From contig NZ_CP022685.1 of the NCBI RefSeq assembly GCF_002556545.1, positions 8,906,001 through 8,970,000 of the forward strand: a DNA stretch of 64,000 nucleotides, written 5' to 3'. This document shows, one piece after another, positions 23,880-33,029 of this stretch (position 1 is the stretch's first letter; every line of letters starts with the position of its first letter). Below the pieces are notes generated by a model. That model had not been told where the DNA came from. It saw only the letters and a list, made by a program, of their open reading frames with translations, and made no database searches. Source of the DNA: Streptomyces formicae. GTDB lineage: Bacteria; Actinomycetota; Actinomycetes; Streptomycetales; Streptomycetaceae. The position numbers and the translations under genes are program-made.

Positions 23880-26176
23880 GGCGTATCGCTCCGGAAGGCG
23901 TGGAGGGTGGTCTCGGATGCGGCGAAGAGGGTCCTGCCGGAGATCGCCAGCAGCCAGCCGGTCGTGCCGCCGGTGCGGCTCCCGGAGGCGGTGGCGGAGG
24001 GCTGGTGCGCCCAGAGCGGCTTTCCGTCGGAGGTGCGCAGGACGATGAAGCCCGGCACGTCGCCCGTGGCCCAGGTGGCGATGGCCAGTACGGAAGGGGA
24101 AACGGTGGGCCCCTCGTCCTGGGCGCCGCCGGTGGTCGTCAGGTGCACCGGGCTCGCCCTGTGCCACACCTGCTGACCGCCGCCCGTGTCCAGGGCGAAG
24201 ACGGTGCCCGCGCCGTCGTAGAGGTAGGCCCGCTCGCCGTGGATCCTGGCCGGGCTGAGGGTGGTCGTCTCATTGACGGCGGTCCACCGCTTCTTGCCGT
24301 CGGTCACGCGGAAGGCCTGCACCTTGGTGCTGGCGACCAGCAGGGTCTCGCCGTCGGTGGACAGGTGCGGATAGGCGCCGGGCTCGATGACGCCACGGAC
24401 CTGCCACCGCTGGGCGCCCGAGCGCAGGGCGAGGCCGTGGAGCGTTCCGTTGTCCTGGAGGAAGCAGTGGCTGCCCTCGGCGTACGCCTGGAAGTCGCTG
24501 CCGTCGACCTTGCGCGACCACAGGATCTCGCCCGAGCCGAGATCGACCGCGAGCACCCCGTACCCCTTGTCCCCGCTGGTGCCGACGACCGCGACCGAAC
24601 CGGCGACGGACAGGACGCTCTCGACGAAGTCGGCGAACCCGCCGTCGGTGCCGGGCTCGGTGAGCGCGTGCGTGAACTTCTGCTTTCCTGCGGCGTCGAC
24701 GCCCAGCAGATGGCCGTGAGTACCGTTCCAGGCCGAGGCGAACAGCGTCGGCCCGTGCACCCCCAGCCACTTGGGGCCGCCCGAGACGCCGGAGGGCAGT
24801 CGCGGCGACCCCGTCCAGCGTTCCTTCCCGGAGGCGGTGTCGTAGGCGGTGGCGCGTCTCTGCTCCCAGTGCACCAACACGTCGCCGAGCAATTGGAGTC
24901 GGGCACTCGACAGCTTCTTCAGCGGGACCGACCACCGAGGCTCCGGGCCGGCCGGGACCTTGACCGCGGGCCGACCGGTGGTGCCCGCACCGCCACCGCC
25001 GCGGGCCGGGGCTTCGCGGGGTTCCGACCGCCACCCGGCCAGCGCCGCGGCCCCGCCGCCCGCCGCGATGGTGGTGCCGGCCGCGGCGATCCACAGGAAC
25101 CTGCGGCGGCTCGGCCCTCCGGCGGTGGCGGCTGACGGGTCGTCGGGTGCGGCGAGGGACGCCACGGGCACGGGCGGCGCGGACATCAGGACGGCGGCGT
25201 GCGCCTGCCGTCGCGCGAGGTCCTCCCGCAGGCCCGGCGTGAGCAGCGCGGCGGGTTCGGTGTCGCCCAGCGCGGCCAGTATCGAGGCGGCGGGCGGTCT
25301 GCGGGTGGGGTCCTTGTCCAGGCAGGCGTTGAGCAGCCGACCCAACTCCGGTGGGGTGCCGTCCAGTCGGGGTGGATGGTGGACGGCCCGGTAGAGGATC
25401 TCGGCCGTCCCGCCGGTGCCGAAGGGTCCCCGCCCGGTGGCCGCGAAGACCAGGACGCAGCCCAGGGAGAAGACGTCGGCCGGCGGCCCCGCCTCGCGGC
25501 TCGACACGATCTGCTCGGGCGCCATGAACCCGGGCGTCCCCAGCACGGCACCGGTCCGGGTCACCTGGGTGGCGTCCACCGCGCTGCTGATGCCGAAGTC
25601 GATGACGCGGGGCCCGTCCTCGGTGACGAGTACGTTGCCGGGCTTGAGGTCGCGGTGGACGATGCCCGCGTCGTGGATGGCGGGCAGCGCCTCCGCGAGA
25701 CCGGCGGCCAGGGCCCGCAGCCCCGCCTCGGGCAGTACGCCGAAGTCGCGTACGGCGTCATGCAGCGAGGGTGCGGGGACGTAGGCCGTGGCCAGCCAGG
25801 GCTGCGGGGCGTCCGCGTCCGCGTCGAGCACGGGCGGCGTGAAGAAGCCGCTCACGCGGCGGGCGGACTCGGCCTCGCGCCGGAAGCGCCCGCGGAAGTT
25901 CGGCGCCTCGGCGTGCTCGGGCCGGATCACCTTCAGGGCGACCAGCCGCGACCCCGGCGACCTGGCAAGGAACACTCGGCCCATGCCGCCCTCGCCGAGG
26001 AGCTGGAACACCTCGTAGGGGCCGATGCGGGCGGGGATCTGTTGCCGAGGGGCCGGACCCGGCGGCTCCGGGGCGGCGGTGAACGGCCGGGTCGGGGTGG
26101 CCGGTGGCTGCGGCACGGTGGTGTGCGGGGCCTGTGCGGCCGTGGGGTCGCCGCCTCCGTAGGGGTGGGTGGGCAC
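23876..26176 (-). CDS. AfsK-like Ser/Thr protein kinase with PQQ-type beta-propeller sensor
   Basis: A 766-residue kinase with the same design as its neighbour. It has a Pro/Ala leader, the Gly loop LGEGGMGRV (60-68), Lys82, HRDLKPGN (174-181), DFG (193-195), APE (219-221), then PSRRRFLWIAAAGTTIAA (355-372), a twin-arginine-like transmembrane stretch, and a propeller (GQEW-like blades such as GSGEILWSRKVDG, GAQRWQVRG). It diverges in sequence from the downstream kinase, so the pair is an old duplication. The GTG start lies 15 nt downstream of the membrane-protein stop at 26192 (three-gene operon). Confidence 0.9.
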   Translation of the reverse strand: MPTHPYGGGDPTAAQAPHTTVPQPPATPTRPFTAAPEPPGPAPRQQIPARIGPYEVFQLLGEGGMGRVFLARSPGSRLVALKVIRPEHAEAPNFRGRFRREAESARRVSGFFTPPVLDADADAPQPWLATAYVPAPSLHDAVRDFGVLPEAGLRALAAGLAEALPAIHDAGIVHRDLKPGNVLVTEDGPRVIDFGISSAVDATQVTRTGAVLGTPGFMAPEQIVSSREAGPPADVFSLGCVLVFAATGRGPFGTGGTAEILYRAVHHPPRLDGTPPELGRLLNACLDKDPTRRPPAASILAALGDTEPAALLTPGLREDLARRQAHAAVLMSAPPVPVASLAAPDDPSAATAGGPSRRRFLWIAAAGTTIAAGGGAAALAGWRSEPREAPARGGGGAGTTGRPAVKVPAGPEPRWSVPLKKLSSARLQLLGDVLVHWEQRRATAYDTASGKERWTGSPRLPSGVSGGPKWLGVHGPTLFASAWNGTHGHLLGVDAAGKQKFTHALTEPGTDGGFADFVESVLSVAGSVAVVGTSGDKGYGVLAVDLGSGEILWSRKVDGSDFQAYAEGSHCFLQDNGTLHGLALRSGAQRWQVRGVIEPGAYPHLSTDGETLLVASTKVQAFRVTDGKKRWTAVNETTTLSPARIHGERAYLYDGAGTVFALDTGGGQQVWHRASPVHLTTTGGAQDEGPTVSPSVLAIATWATGDVPGFIVLRTSDGKPLWAHQPSATASGSRTGGTTGWLLAISGRTLFAASETTLHAFRSDTP

Positions 26177-26191
26177 GTCGTCGCGCGGCGG

Positions 26192-27055
26192 TCAGCTCAG
26201 CGAGCCGAGCACGTCACGGGCGGCGGTGACGACGGCGTCGTCGGCCTGCTTCCGGGTGGTGTCGGAGTTCTCCCGGCTGTAGGTGAATTGCACGCTGAGC
26301 GAGGCGTTGCCGTCCATGACGACCACCTCTGCCTGGGTCAGGGTGCCCTCCCGTGCGTCGACGGTGTCGACGACGAGGGCCTCCTGGCCGAGCCCGCTCA
26401 CCGGCCGGGAACCCTCCACCTTGCGCATGCCCTTGAGGTCGCTGAGAGCACTCCGCTTCTTGAGGTCGTACTGGCCCTTGACGCTGGCGCCGACCGTGAG
26501 GCTCACCGACAGACTCTGGTAGGGGCCGCCGTAGTCGGCGGGCTCCCATCTCGGCATCCTGGTCATCATCGTCGCCAGGTCACCCTCGCCCTTGTCCATC
26601 GCACTGGGTGTGCACGTGCCTCCGGGCGCGATCTTCTCGATGGTCGATGCCTTGATCAGCTCGCAGCCGTCGGGCACCTTGGAGTACGCCTTGCCCCCCG
26701 ACGGCTCCTCGTCCGCGGGCCCCTTGGGCTTGGCGACGCCGCCCGGCACGCCGGGCGGCTTGCCCGACGCGGTGTCCTTGTCGTCGTCCCCCGTCGTGAC
26801 GACGACTACGCCGACGATCACCGCCACGGCGAGCGCAGCGGCACCCCCGATCAGCCAGGCTCGCGAACGGCCGCCGCCGGGACCCGAGTTGCCGGGGCCG
26901 CCGGCCGGTATCGGCTGCGACCAGGCCGAGGGCGCGCCCGGCGCCGGCGGGGCGGGCGGCGGGGCCTGGCCGGGCATCGGGGGCGGCGCCTGTCCGGGGC
27001 CCTGGTGCGCCTCGCCGAATCCCTGCCGGGGATCCACCTGCGGGTTCTCACTCAC
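26192..27055 (-). CDS. Single-pass membrane protein with Pro-rich cytosolic tail and secreted domain
   Basis: A 287-residue protein that I do not recognise beyond its layout. It has a Pro/Gly-rich cytosolic N-terminus (PPPMPGQAPPPAPPAPG), one transmembrane helix (RAWLIGGAAALAVAVIVGVV, near residues 65-85), then an external domain of about 190 residues with a Cys pair (DGCELIKAS, GGTCTPS) resembling DUF3558-like lipoprotein domains. The GTG start is the first residue of VSENPQVDP. It heads the operon with two AfsK-like kinases, so it may be a kinase substrate or a co-sensor, which is an inference. Confidence 0.75.
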   Translation of the reverse strand: MSENPQVDPRQGFGEAHQGPGQAPPPMPGQAPPPAPPAPGAPSAWSQPIPAGGPGNSGPGGGRSRAWLIGGAAALAVAVIVGVVVVTTGDDDKDTASGKPPGVPGGVAKPKGPADEEPSGGKAYSKVPDGCELIKASTIEKIAPGGTCTPSAMDKGEGDLATMMTRMPRWEPADYGGPYQSLSVSLTVGASVKGQYDLKKRSALSDLKGMRKVEGSRPVSGLGQEALVVDTVDAREGTLTQAEVVVMDGNASLSVQFTYSRENSDTTRKQADDAVVTAARDVLGSLS

Positions 27056-27191
27056 GGTGCAGCTCGCTTTCCTACGGTTCACACCCTGGGTACCGGCACG
27101 AACCCGTCCAGGGGCGGGCCGGAACGGAGATCGACCGGGACCGGACACGACGTGCCGAACCCTCTCGCGAGACACTGCAATGCCGATGAAA

Positions 27192-27207
27192 TTCTGCTGA
27201 AGCAGAA
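27192..27207. promoter_or_regulatory. Palindrome in the kinase/regulator divergent promoter
   Basis: TTCTGCT, 2 nt, AGCAGAA. It lies between the divergent kinase operon and the AfsR-like gene, about 65 bp upstream of the regulator start. It is a candidate operator for the regulator or for a common controller. Confidence 0.45.
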
Positions 27208-27272
27208 GACTCGGCGGGCACGGGGAAAACGGGTAGCTGCACAAAGCGGCAGGAAACACGGGGGAGTTTGCG

Positions 27273-30200
27273 GTGGGTAGGAGCAGGGTGAGTACGGGCA
27301 CGGCGGGTGTGGGTGCGGGTGCGGCACGTACGAGAACGGGTGCGGCTGGTACGGGCACGAGCACAGGCACGGCAGGTACGACCGGCGCGGAGGCCCTGGC
27401 GGACCGGCTGCGCCTTGCCCTGCTCGGCCCGGTCGTCGCCCGCCGCGGCGACGTGCCGCTCGACCTCGGGCCCGTACGGCGGCAGGCGGTCCTCGCCGCG
27501 CTGGTCCTGCGGGCGGATACGCTCGTCACCCACCAGCAACTCCTCGAAGACGTATGGGGACTTGAGCTGCCGGGCACGGGCCGCCGGGTACTGCCCAGTT
27601 ACGTCTACCCCCTGCGCAAGACGCTGGACGCGCCCGGCACCGACCCCGCCGCATCCGTCATCCGGGGCGAGCGCGGCGGCTACCGCTTCGTGCCCGGCGA
27701 AGCCGTTACGGACCTGCTCGAGTTGGCCGACGAGGGCGCCTCGGCGCGCGACGCGAAGGCCGCGGGCGACCTGGCCGCCGCCCTCGACAGCTGCACGCGA
27801 GCCCTCGCCTTGTTCCGCGGGGAGCCGCTCGCCGGGCTGCCCGGCCCGCTCGCCGACGCCGAGCGGCAGCGTCTCGCCCGGCAGCGGCGCACCCTCCACC
27901 AGGAGCGGGTGGCGTGCCTGGTGCTCCTCGGCCGGTACACGGAGGCCCTGGACGTGTTGCTGGCCGCGCCCATGGCCCAGCCGCACGACGAACCGCTCGC
28001 CGCCCTGCGGATGCGCGCGCTGTACGGCAGCGGCCGACAGGCCGAGGCGCTCGCCGCCTACCAGGAGATCCGGTTCCGGCTCCGGGGCGAGCTGGGCGTG
28101 GAGCCCGGCGAGGAACTGCGCCGGGTGCACCAGGGCGTGCTGCGCCGGGACGATCCGATGCTGCTCGGTACGCCCCCGTCGCCCCGCACCGCGGACACCG
28201 CTGTCGCCACGGGCACCGTCGCCGCCCCGGAGACCCCGTCTCCCGCACCGGCCAAGCTCCCCACGCGCCCCCGCCGCAACGAACTCCCCGGCGACACCGC
28301 CTGGCTCGTCGGCCGGGAGCGGGAACTCGCCCTGCTCACCGAGCCGGTGCCCGTCGGCTCCGTATCCGTGGCCACCGTGGACGGCACGGCAGGCGTCGGC
28401 AAGACCGCACTGCTGGTCCGAGCCGCCTGGACGGTGCACGACCAGTACCCGGACGGCTGCCTGTTCGTGGACCTGCACACGCACGGCGCCCCCCACGAGG
28501 GCCTGCGCCCGCAGCGCGCACTGCACCAGCTGCTCCGCGCCGTGGGTGCGGCCGACGACGAACTCCCGGACGAGCTGCCCGAGTTGGTCACGGCGTGGCG
28601 GGCGGCCACCAGCTCCCTGCGGCTGCTCCTTGTCGTCGACGACGCCCGCAGCGCGGAGCAGGTGCGTCCCTTGCTGCCCGCAGGCCCGGGCAGCCGGGTC
28701 CTCGTGGCCGGCCGTCAGCGGCTGCCCGGCCTCGACGCCGACCGGCGGGTCACCGTGGAGCCGCTGGCCACGGGCGAGGCGGTCACCCTGCTCACCCGCC
28801 TCCTGGGCGAGGCGCGTGCCGGGCAGGAGCCGGAGGCCGCGCAGGAGCTCGCCCGCCGGTGCGGCGGCCTCCCGCTGGCCCTGCGGATCGCCGGGGCCCG
28901 GATGCAGAACCGCCCCTCCTGGACAGTGGCCCACCTGGTCGGCCGGATGTCGGGCGACGAGCGCCGACTGGGCGAGCTCCGTGCGGAGGACCGCAGCGTG
29001 GAGGCGGCCTTCCGGATGTCCTACGACCTGCTCGCCCCCGAACTGCGGCGCTGTTTCCGGGCGTTGGGCCAGGCGCCGACCGCCGAGTTCGACGGGATCA
29101 CCCCCGCCGTCATGCTGGGCCACTCGCTCCAGTACACCGAGGACCTCTTGGAGCGTCTGGTCGACGCGAGCCTGTTGCAGCAGCCCCGGCCGAGCCGCTA
29201 CCGGCTGCACGATCTCGTACGCGACCACACGCGCCGCCTCGCCGCCGCCGCGCCCGATGAGGCCGCCGCGGACCGCGCCGCCGTGCTGCACCTCTACACC
29301 GCCGCCGGGCGCATGGCCAGCGACTGGGGCCCCGAGGGCTACCCGACGGGCCCCGACGTCTCCGACTCCCCCTTCGCGGACTGGCGGCAGGCCGACGCGT
29401 GGCTGGAGGCCGCGGGCGGCCAGCTGCTCGACGTGGTCGCCTTCGCGGCGGCCACCGGACAGCGCGACCATGCCTGCTGGATCGCCGAGTCCCTGGTCGA
29501 CCCGCTGGTCCGCCAGGGCCGCTTCCACGAGTGCCGCTCCGCGCTCGAACTCGCTCTGCCCGGCGCCGACTTGGCCGACGACCAGCGGATGCCCTCCTCC
29601 CTGCGCAACTGCCTGGCCGTCGCGGACATCTATCAGGGACGCTTCCAGCAGGCCCACGCCTGGTGCGCCGACGCGCTGCGCCTCGCCCGCCACCGGGGCG
29701 ACCTGCGCGAGCAGGCGCGGGCGATCGCCGTCATGGGCGCGGCGAAGCGTGCGCTCGGCCGCCTCCCGGAGGCCGCGGCCCACCTGGGCGAGGCCATGGG
29801 GCTCGCGGCCCGGCTCGACGACGACTGGCTCGCCGGGATGTCGAGCTGCCAGCTCGGTGCCCTGCACGACCAGCAGGGCCGGCCCGAGAAGGCGCTCACG
29901 CTCTACGCCACCTCCCTCGCGTTCGCCGAGAAGATCGGCCGCCCCAGAATGATCAGCAAGACCCTGTGCTTCACCGCCGAGACCCACCTGGCGCTCGGCC
30001 GGCACACCGAGGTCAAGGACCTGGCGCGGCGCGCGGCGGAGCTGGCCCGGGAGGTCGGCGACGTGCAACTGCGCGCGACCAGCCTGTCCCTGCTCGGCGC
30101 CGCCGAACACGGTTGCGGAGACCTGCCGCTGGCCATCACGCTCCAGCGCGAGGCCCTCGCCACGCTCACCGAACACACCAGCAGGCCCCTGGAGATGGAG

Positions 30201-30299
30201 GTCCGCCGCCGCCTCGGACGCACCTACGCGGCGGCGGGCCACCCGGCCGAGGCCGAGCGGCAGTTCCACATTGCCAGGTCCCTGGCGGGCCCGGCGTAG
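27273..30299 (+). CDS. AfsR-like SARP regulator (BTAD, NB-ARC ATPase, TPR)
   Basis: A 1008-residue AfsR-type regulator. A Gly/Thr-rich leader precedes an OmpR-like winged helix (LRLALLGPVVARRGDVPLDL to GGYRFVPG, residues 46-141). The BTAD domain follows (about 146-290, with YTEALDVLLAAPMAQP). The NB-ARC ATPase has its P-loop GVGKTALL near 374, Walker B LLLVVDDAR near 452 and GLPLALRIAG. The TPR domain occupies about 690-1008. The GTG start has GGGGGAG at 6 nt. AfsR proteins activate secondary metabolism and are phosphorylated by AfsK-type kinases. The divergent operon encodes two such kinases. Confidence 0.92.
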   Translation: MGRSRVSTGTAGVGAGAARTRTGAAGTGTSTGTAGTTGAEALADRLRLALLGPVVARRGDVPLDLGPVRRQAVLAALVLRADTLVTHQQLLEDVWGLELPGTGRRVLPSYVYPLRKTLDAPGTDPAASVIRGERGGYRFVPGEAVTDLLELADEGASARDAKAAGDLAAALDSCTRALALFRGEPLAGLPGPLADAERQRLARQRRTLHQERVACLVLLGRYTEALDVLLAAPMAQPHDEPLAALRMRALYGSGRQAEALAAYQEIRFRLRGELGVEPGEELRRVHQGVLRRDDPMLLGTPPSPRTADTAVATGTVAAPETPSPAPAKLPTRPRRNELPGDTAWLVGRERELALLTEPVPVGSVSVATVDGTAGVGKTALLVRAAWTVHDQYPDGCLFVDLHTHGAPHEGLRPQRALHQLLRAVGAADDELPDELPELVTAWRAATSSLRLLLVVDDARSAEQVRPLLPAGPGSRVLVAGRQRLPGLDADRRVTVEPLATGEAVTLLTRLLGEARAGQEPEAAQELARRCGGLPLALRIAGARMQNRPSWTVAHLVGRMSGDERRLGELRAEDRSVEAAFRMSYDLLAPELRRCFRALGQAPTAEFDGITPAVMLGHSLQYTEDLLERLVDASLLQQPRPSRYRLHDLVRDHTRRLAAAAPDEAAADRAAVLHLYTAAGRMASDWGPEGYPTGPDVSDSPFADWRQADAWLEAAGGQLLDVVAFAAATGQRDHACWIAESLVDPLVRQGRFHECRSALELALPGADLADDQRMPSSLRNCLAVADIYQGRFQQAHAWCADALRLARHRGDLREQARAIAVMGAAKRALGRLPEAAAHLGEAMGLAARLDDDWLAGMSSCQLGALHDQQGRPEKALTLYATSLAFAEKIGRPRMISKTLCFTAETHLALGRHTEVKDLARRAAELAREVGDVQLRATSLSLLGAAEHGCGDLPLAITLQREALATLTEHTSRPLEMEVRRRLGRTYAAAGHPAEAERQFHIARSLAGPA

Positions 30300-30384
30300 C
30301 GGCACGGATCCCCACCCGGCACGGCCCCCCGGCTCCGATGAGCCCCACGCCGATGGGGCGGCGGAGCTGGTGGGGGAGCGAGGC

Positions 30385-30800
30385 GTGAAGGCCCTCACGG
30401 TCACCGACACCGAGTTGCGGATCTTCGCCCGCCACGTACCCGTGCGGTGGCATCAAGTTGCCCTGGACGCCGGCTGCGGCAGCGGGAACTCAAGCCGTCA
30501 GCTCCACCGCTTCGGATACGACGTCATCAGCCTGGACTCCGTCCACTCGGCTCTCGTGGCAGCGCGGCGCACGCCGCTGCCCGGAGGTGACCTATCTGCA
30601 CCACGACCTCGACCAGGGCGGTGACCCGCCCGGTCTGCAGCGGCGCGGCATCGACCTAGTCGTGTGCCGTCTCGTTCTCCCTCTCCTCCGCGACCCGGTG
30701 GGGTGGGTACGACGAGTCCGCGACCGCTGGCTTCGCCCCGGCGGCCGGATGTAGTTGGTGATCCCCGTCGGAGGGCTGGTCGCACAACGCTGCGGCACCC
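30385..30800 (+). pseudogene. Broken class I SAM-dependent methyltransferase
   Basis: From a GTG with a good GGGGGAG site, one frame reads RWHQVALDAGCGSGNSSRQL (motif I) and DVISLDSVHSALVAARR. It then shifts near 30580 to a second frame carrying LHHDLDQGG, IDLVVCRLVLPLLRDP and DRWLRPGGRM. A TAG follows at about 30752, with LVIPVGGLVAQR still readable behind it. A frameshift and a nonsense codon in a typical methyltransferase order indicate a recent pseudogene. Confidence 0.75.
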
Positions 30801-30929
30801 CGTGCGGCCCACTGCTGGCAGTCGCATGACCGCACGGCACACCAACTCGCCACCCGTGCCGCGGAGTGCACGCCCCGCCATGCCCGTCGGCCCATGAACC
30901 CACCTCAACAGCACCGCACCGTAAGGGAG

Positions 30930-31238
30930 ATGCCTCATGGCGACCTCGCCCCTGAATCGCTCGTCTCTCAGCACATCGAGCTGACGGAGAAGCTGCACGA
31001 GGTGCTCCGGGAGCACCGGCCGCGTCACTCCACGTGCGGGGGGTTTCCCAGGGGGGGGCACGGGCCACCTCTACGCCGGCTAGAGGCAGCTCCATGGAAG
31101 CCCTCGCACATCAAGAAATGGCCCAAGCATTCATCGTCTGTCCCAATGGCCTCGACTTCCACCGTGAACGAGAGCATCAACGTGCACACCGACGGATGGT
31201 TCAGCGTGATCGTGCAGATGCACGGAGCCAAACGCTGA
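30930..31238 (+). other. Possible degraded coding stretch, function unknown
   Basis: An in-frame stretch has Streptomyces-like codon use and reads PESLVSQHIELTEKLHEVLR, but then degenerates. The better ribosome site (AAGGG) fits an ATG at 30937 in another frame that stops after 15 codons. I cannot assign a family. It probably belongs to the same scar as the broken methyltransferase. Confidence 0.25.
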
Positions 31239-31360
31239 AAACTCTGTCCGGATCGGCGCATCCCTCGCCAGCCAGGCGAGCCGCCCCAGACCTCTTGCGG
31301 AGTGTGACTGGTGACGGCCCCGGTGGCGTGCGCCAGTATGCGATCGTGCAGGCTGGACAC

Positions 31361-31930
31361 ATGGCCAGTCGCGCTGAGAAGTACCTCGACCATCTTGATC
31401 GACTTTCCGGAGGAAGAGAGCCCCGCTTCTTCCCTGTCGAGTCGACCAAGCAAGGGCTGCGGGGCGTGACGGAGATCGTTTACGACAACCTGCCGGACGG
31501 GCTTCTCACGGCACTCACCTACGGCTTGTCGTTGGCAGAACATCCCGATTGGCAGCACGGCTCGCCGGAACTCTGCCTCAGCGTGAACTCGACCGACGTG
31601 ATCTGGGCCCACGCCGTGGGCTTCCTCGCCGAGCAACTCCGTGGAACCTGCCCGTTCAGTTACGGCAGCACGATCAACTTCGGTGAGCGCATCGTGCCCG
31701 AGTCAGAGATGACGGCATTCTGCGTGTTCGCGCCGCTGGTCCTCGACAGAGACGACTATCTGGGCATCGACGTCGGCATTCCGGGACACGAGGACCACGA
31801 CGTGATCAACATCCAAGGGATGTACCCCATACACGAGGTCGAGCGGCAATTCATCAACGAGTACGGGCTTGAAGCCTTCTGGAAGAGCGACTGGGAGCCC
31901 ACCAACGTGCTCCGGCGTCCCACGATCTGA
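31361..31930 (+). CDS. Suppressor-of-fused (SUFU) domain protein
   Basis: A 189-residue protein matching the bacterial suppressor-of-fused family: DGLLTALTYGLSLAEHP then SPELCLSVNSTDVIWAHAVG, FGERIVPESEMTAFCVFAP and NIQGMYPIHEVERQFINEYG. In animals SUFU restrains Gli factors. In bacteria the domain is found in stand-alone proteins and polymorphic-toxin immunity proteins, where it may bind a toxin partner. No toxin gene is visible beside it. The ATG at 31361 starts the conserved part (MASRAEKYLDHLD). It has lower GC than its neighbours and a scarred surrounding, so acquisition by transfer is possible. Confidence 0.82.
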   Translation: MASRAEKYLDHLDRLSGGREPRFFPVESTKQGLRGVTEIVYDNLPDGLLTALTYGLSLAEHPDWQHGSPELCLSVNSTDVIWAHAVGFLAEQLRGTCPFSYGSTINFGERIVPESEMTAFCVFAPLVLDRDDYLGIDVGIPGHEDHDVINIQGMYPIHEVERQFINEYGLEAFWKSDWEPTNVLRRPTI

Positions 31931-32077
31931 TCGAGGGGGGGCAATTGCCGGACAGCGTCGAGCCAGTCCGGCAGGTGCTCGCCCTGGCGTGGATGTTGAC
32001 CGTCCCGGTGAGGGTCGGTGTTCCGGAGCGATCTGGGGCAGCCGTGACGTAGGAACCCTGTCCGACCACGGGAGTTT

Positions 32078-32863
32078 GGCGGGTCAGGACTCCTCCAGGC
32101 GTACGGTCGCGATCTCGTTCCAGCCGCGGGCGTCGGTCCGCTCTCTCAGTTTGAGGTCGGCGCTGGCTTTGACGAGCAGACATTGGGGTGACACGAGACG
32201 GCTGGCCAGGACGGTCAGGATGTCCAGGATGCTGTTCGAGACGAAGTGGACGTCGGTGAGGTCCAGGACGATCTCACCAGTGCGTGCGGCCTCTTCGGTC
32301 AGAACCAGAGCCAGGGGGCCGCGGTGGGAGCCGAAGACCTCGCCCCGCAGGCGCACACCGGGAGTGTCGTGCAGGGGCAGCATGAGCAGGAGTTCATCGG
32401 CCGGCGACAGGGGGGAAGCCGTGGCGAGCCAGGACGCGGTGCTGTGTGGCGGGCGCAGACTCCCGCTGGTAGCAGCCGCTGGCGAAAGGGCCCCAACCTG
32501 GGCCCGAGGGAACGCCGGTAGGTCGGATGCCGCGCTAACCGCACCCCATCGACCACGGGCTGACACCCGCGTGCCGCCGTACATGCTCTGTCGAAAGGGC
32601 CATCCGGGATCGATGCCGTCCCTGTTCGACCTGCCGAATCGTGCGGCCCGGCACGGGAATTGCCGCGACGGCGTGTCCTGGCGGCAGTAGGACCCAACCG
32701 GCCAGGTATGTGCCCGGGGCAAGGTGTTGAGGCTGTCCGGCCCCTGTCCCGGGGACCCGCTGCGGAGTAGACAGGCGAAGTGCGGCGAGGCGACCTGGAC
32801 CCTGGCGGCACCGCTTGCGACTGTGGCTCCCTCACGGTCGCCCGCAGGCCGCCCCGGAGGGCG
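32078..32863. repeat. Long direct repeat, copy 2 (STAS remnant plus leader)
   Basis: Roughly 786 bp matching 4844-5688 in the same orientation. A deletion of about 60 bp sits at 32401/32402 compared with copy 1 positions 5168-5228. The two copies are about 27 kb apart, and recombination between them would delete everything in between. Confidence 0.85.
32084..32401 (-). pseudogene. STAS-domain gene lacking start codon and ribosome site
   Basis: The second copy of the gene at 4850-5182. The core DLTDVHFVSNSILDILTVL is intact and conserved, including the Ser in FVSNSI. Compared with copy 1, about 60 bp are lost and remove the ribosome site, the ATG and the first codons (MRGYFA). The frame upstream is open by chance but has no homologous start. 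An internal ATG (MLPLHDTPG) lacks a ribosome site. Mutations within the domain are mostly conservative, so the damage looks recent. Confidence 0.65.
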
Positions 32864-33029
32864 AAAGCCGTGCTTCGACCCCCTCGTGTTACCGCTCCAA
32901 TCCTCTTGGCGCTCGGCGCCATGAACGCATGGACTGCCCGACGTGCGCCCGTCCGATCGCCCGTGTGATGTTTTGGCGTCCCCATCTACAGGGCGGGTGC
33001 GGTTGTTGCTGAAGCGGTTGACGAAATCG
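32402..33029. other. Gene-free stretch, mostly leader copy 2
   Basis: Bases 32402-32863 match the leader 5229-5688 of copy 1. Bases 32864-33029 hold no gene that I can support. Confidence 0.4.

Noticed and set aside
27072..30410. 1112-codon open frame on the minus strand opposite the AfsR-like gene
   Set aside because: The plus frame carries clear BTAD, NB-ARC and TPR motifs; the minus frame has none and is a GC-bias shadow.
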